Source of the DNA: JAAYAN01 sp964437215
Lineage (GTDB): Bacteria > Bacteroidota > Ignavibacteria > Ignavibacteriales > Melioribacteraceae
NCBI GenBank assembly: GCA_964437215.1
Contig: CAYTFZ010000063.1
Location: 1 to 15,277 of the forward strand
Length of the DNA: 15,277 bases
Direction of reading: 5' to 3'
This document shows, piece after piece, positions 15,273 through 15,277 of the stretch. The translations under genes and the position numbers were made by a program. The notes beneath the pieces are model-generated. The model had not been told where the DNA came from. It saw only the letters and a program-made list of their open reading frames with translations, and did no database searches. Position 1 is the first letter of the stretch; each line of letters starts with the position of its first letter.

Positions 15273-15277
15273 CAATT

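Noticed and set aside
1..15277. CRISPR array, phage-defence island, or integrated element
   Set aside because: There are no regularly spaced repeats, no Cas, nuclease, integrase or transposase motifs, and no tRNA-flanked junction. The repeats present are short palindromes.

Overview
The window is AT-rich bacterial chromosome, most likely from the phylum Ignavibacteriota or a close relative in the Bacteroidota/Chlorobi group. The main evidence is two secreted proteins (4899-6755 and 13714-15111) that end in the C-terminal sorting domain typical of type IX secretion cargo in that group: an YPNPFNP opening, an I-Y/F-DILGREV core, a LxSGxY segment and a final MLLK. Short dispersed palindromes and several strong Shine-Dalgarno sites fit the same picture. 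The placement is inferred from protein style, not from a marker gene.

Layout. A leftward cluster (5-3348) runs glycogen synthase glgA, then a membrane-anchored metallophosphoesterase, then a Nudix hydrolase. A good sigma70-like promoter lies in front of glgA. A rightward cluster (3548-8039) holds a PAS sensor histidine kinase, a secreted glycosidase-like protein starting 7 bp after the kinase stop, and a long-form IspH of the isoprenoid (MEP) pathway. A small leftward gene of unknown function (8043-8375) converges on ispH. A 442-bp non-coding stretch follows, carrying a short 9-bp periodic repeat. Then come a rightward AraC-type regulator with a membrane sensor half, an acyltransferase-3 membrane protein, and a clear intrinsic terminator.

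At 11392-11491 there is a run of exactly 100 N, an assembly gap. Its two flanks carry the same 55 bp, which cover the ribosome binding site and start of a bacteriohemerythrin gene. Two tandem bacteriohemerythrin genes follow (11503-11901, 11906-12307). A leftward multispanning exporter resembling the ANKH (progressive ankylosis) branch of the MATE/MOP superfamily overlaps the end of the second hemerythrin by 11 bp. Divergent from it is a secreted class-C beta-lactamase-like serine hydrolase.

Most genes are ordinary metabolism, signalling and envelope functions. The least ordinary DNA is the small repeats. A GC-rich 48-bp nested palindrome is inserted in frame inside the type IX sorting domain of the serine hydrolase, adding about 10 residues compared with the other sorting domain in the window. 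A group of small hairpins fills the last 140 bp, after that gene. A GGAT-phased repeat lies at 8594-8620. I see no phage genes, transposase, CRISPR array, tRNA or rRNA, and no clearly new multi-gene system. The in-frame palindrome and the uncharacterised sensor kinase/secreted glycosidase pair are the best leads.
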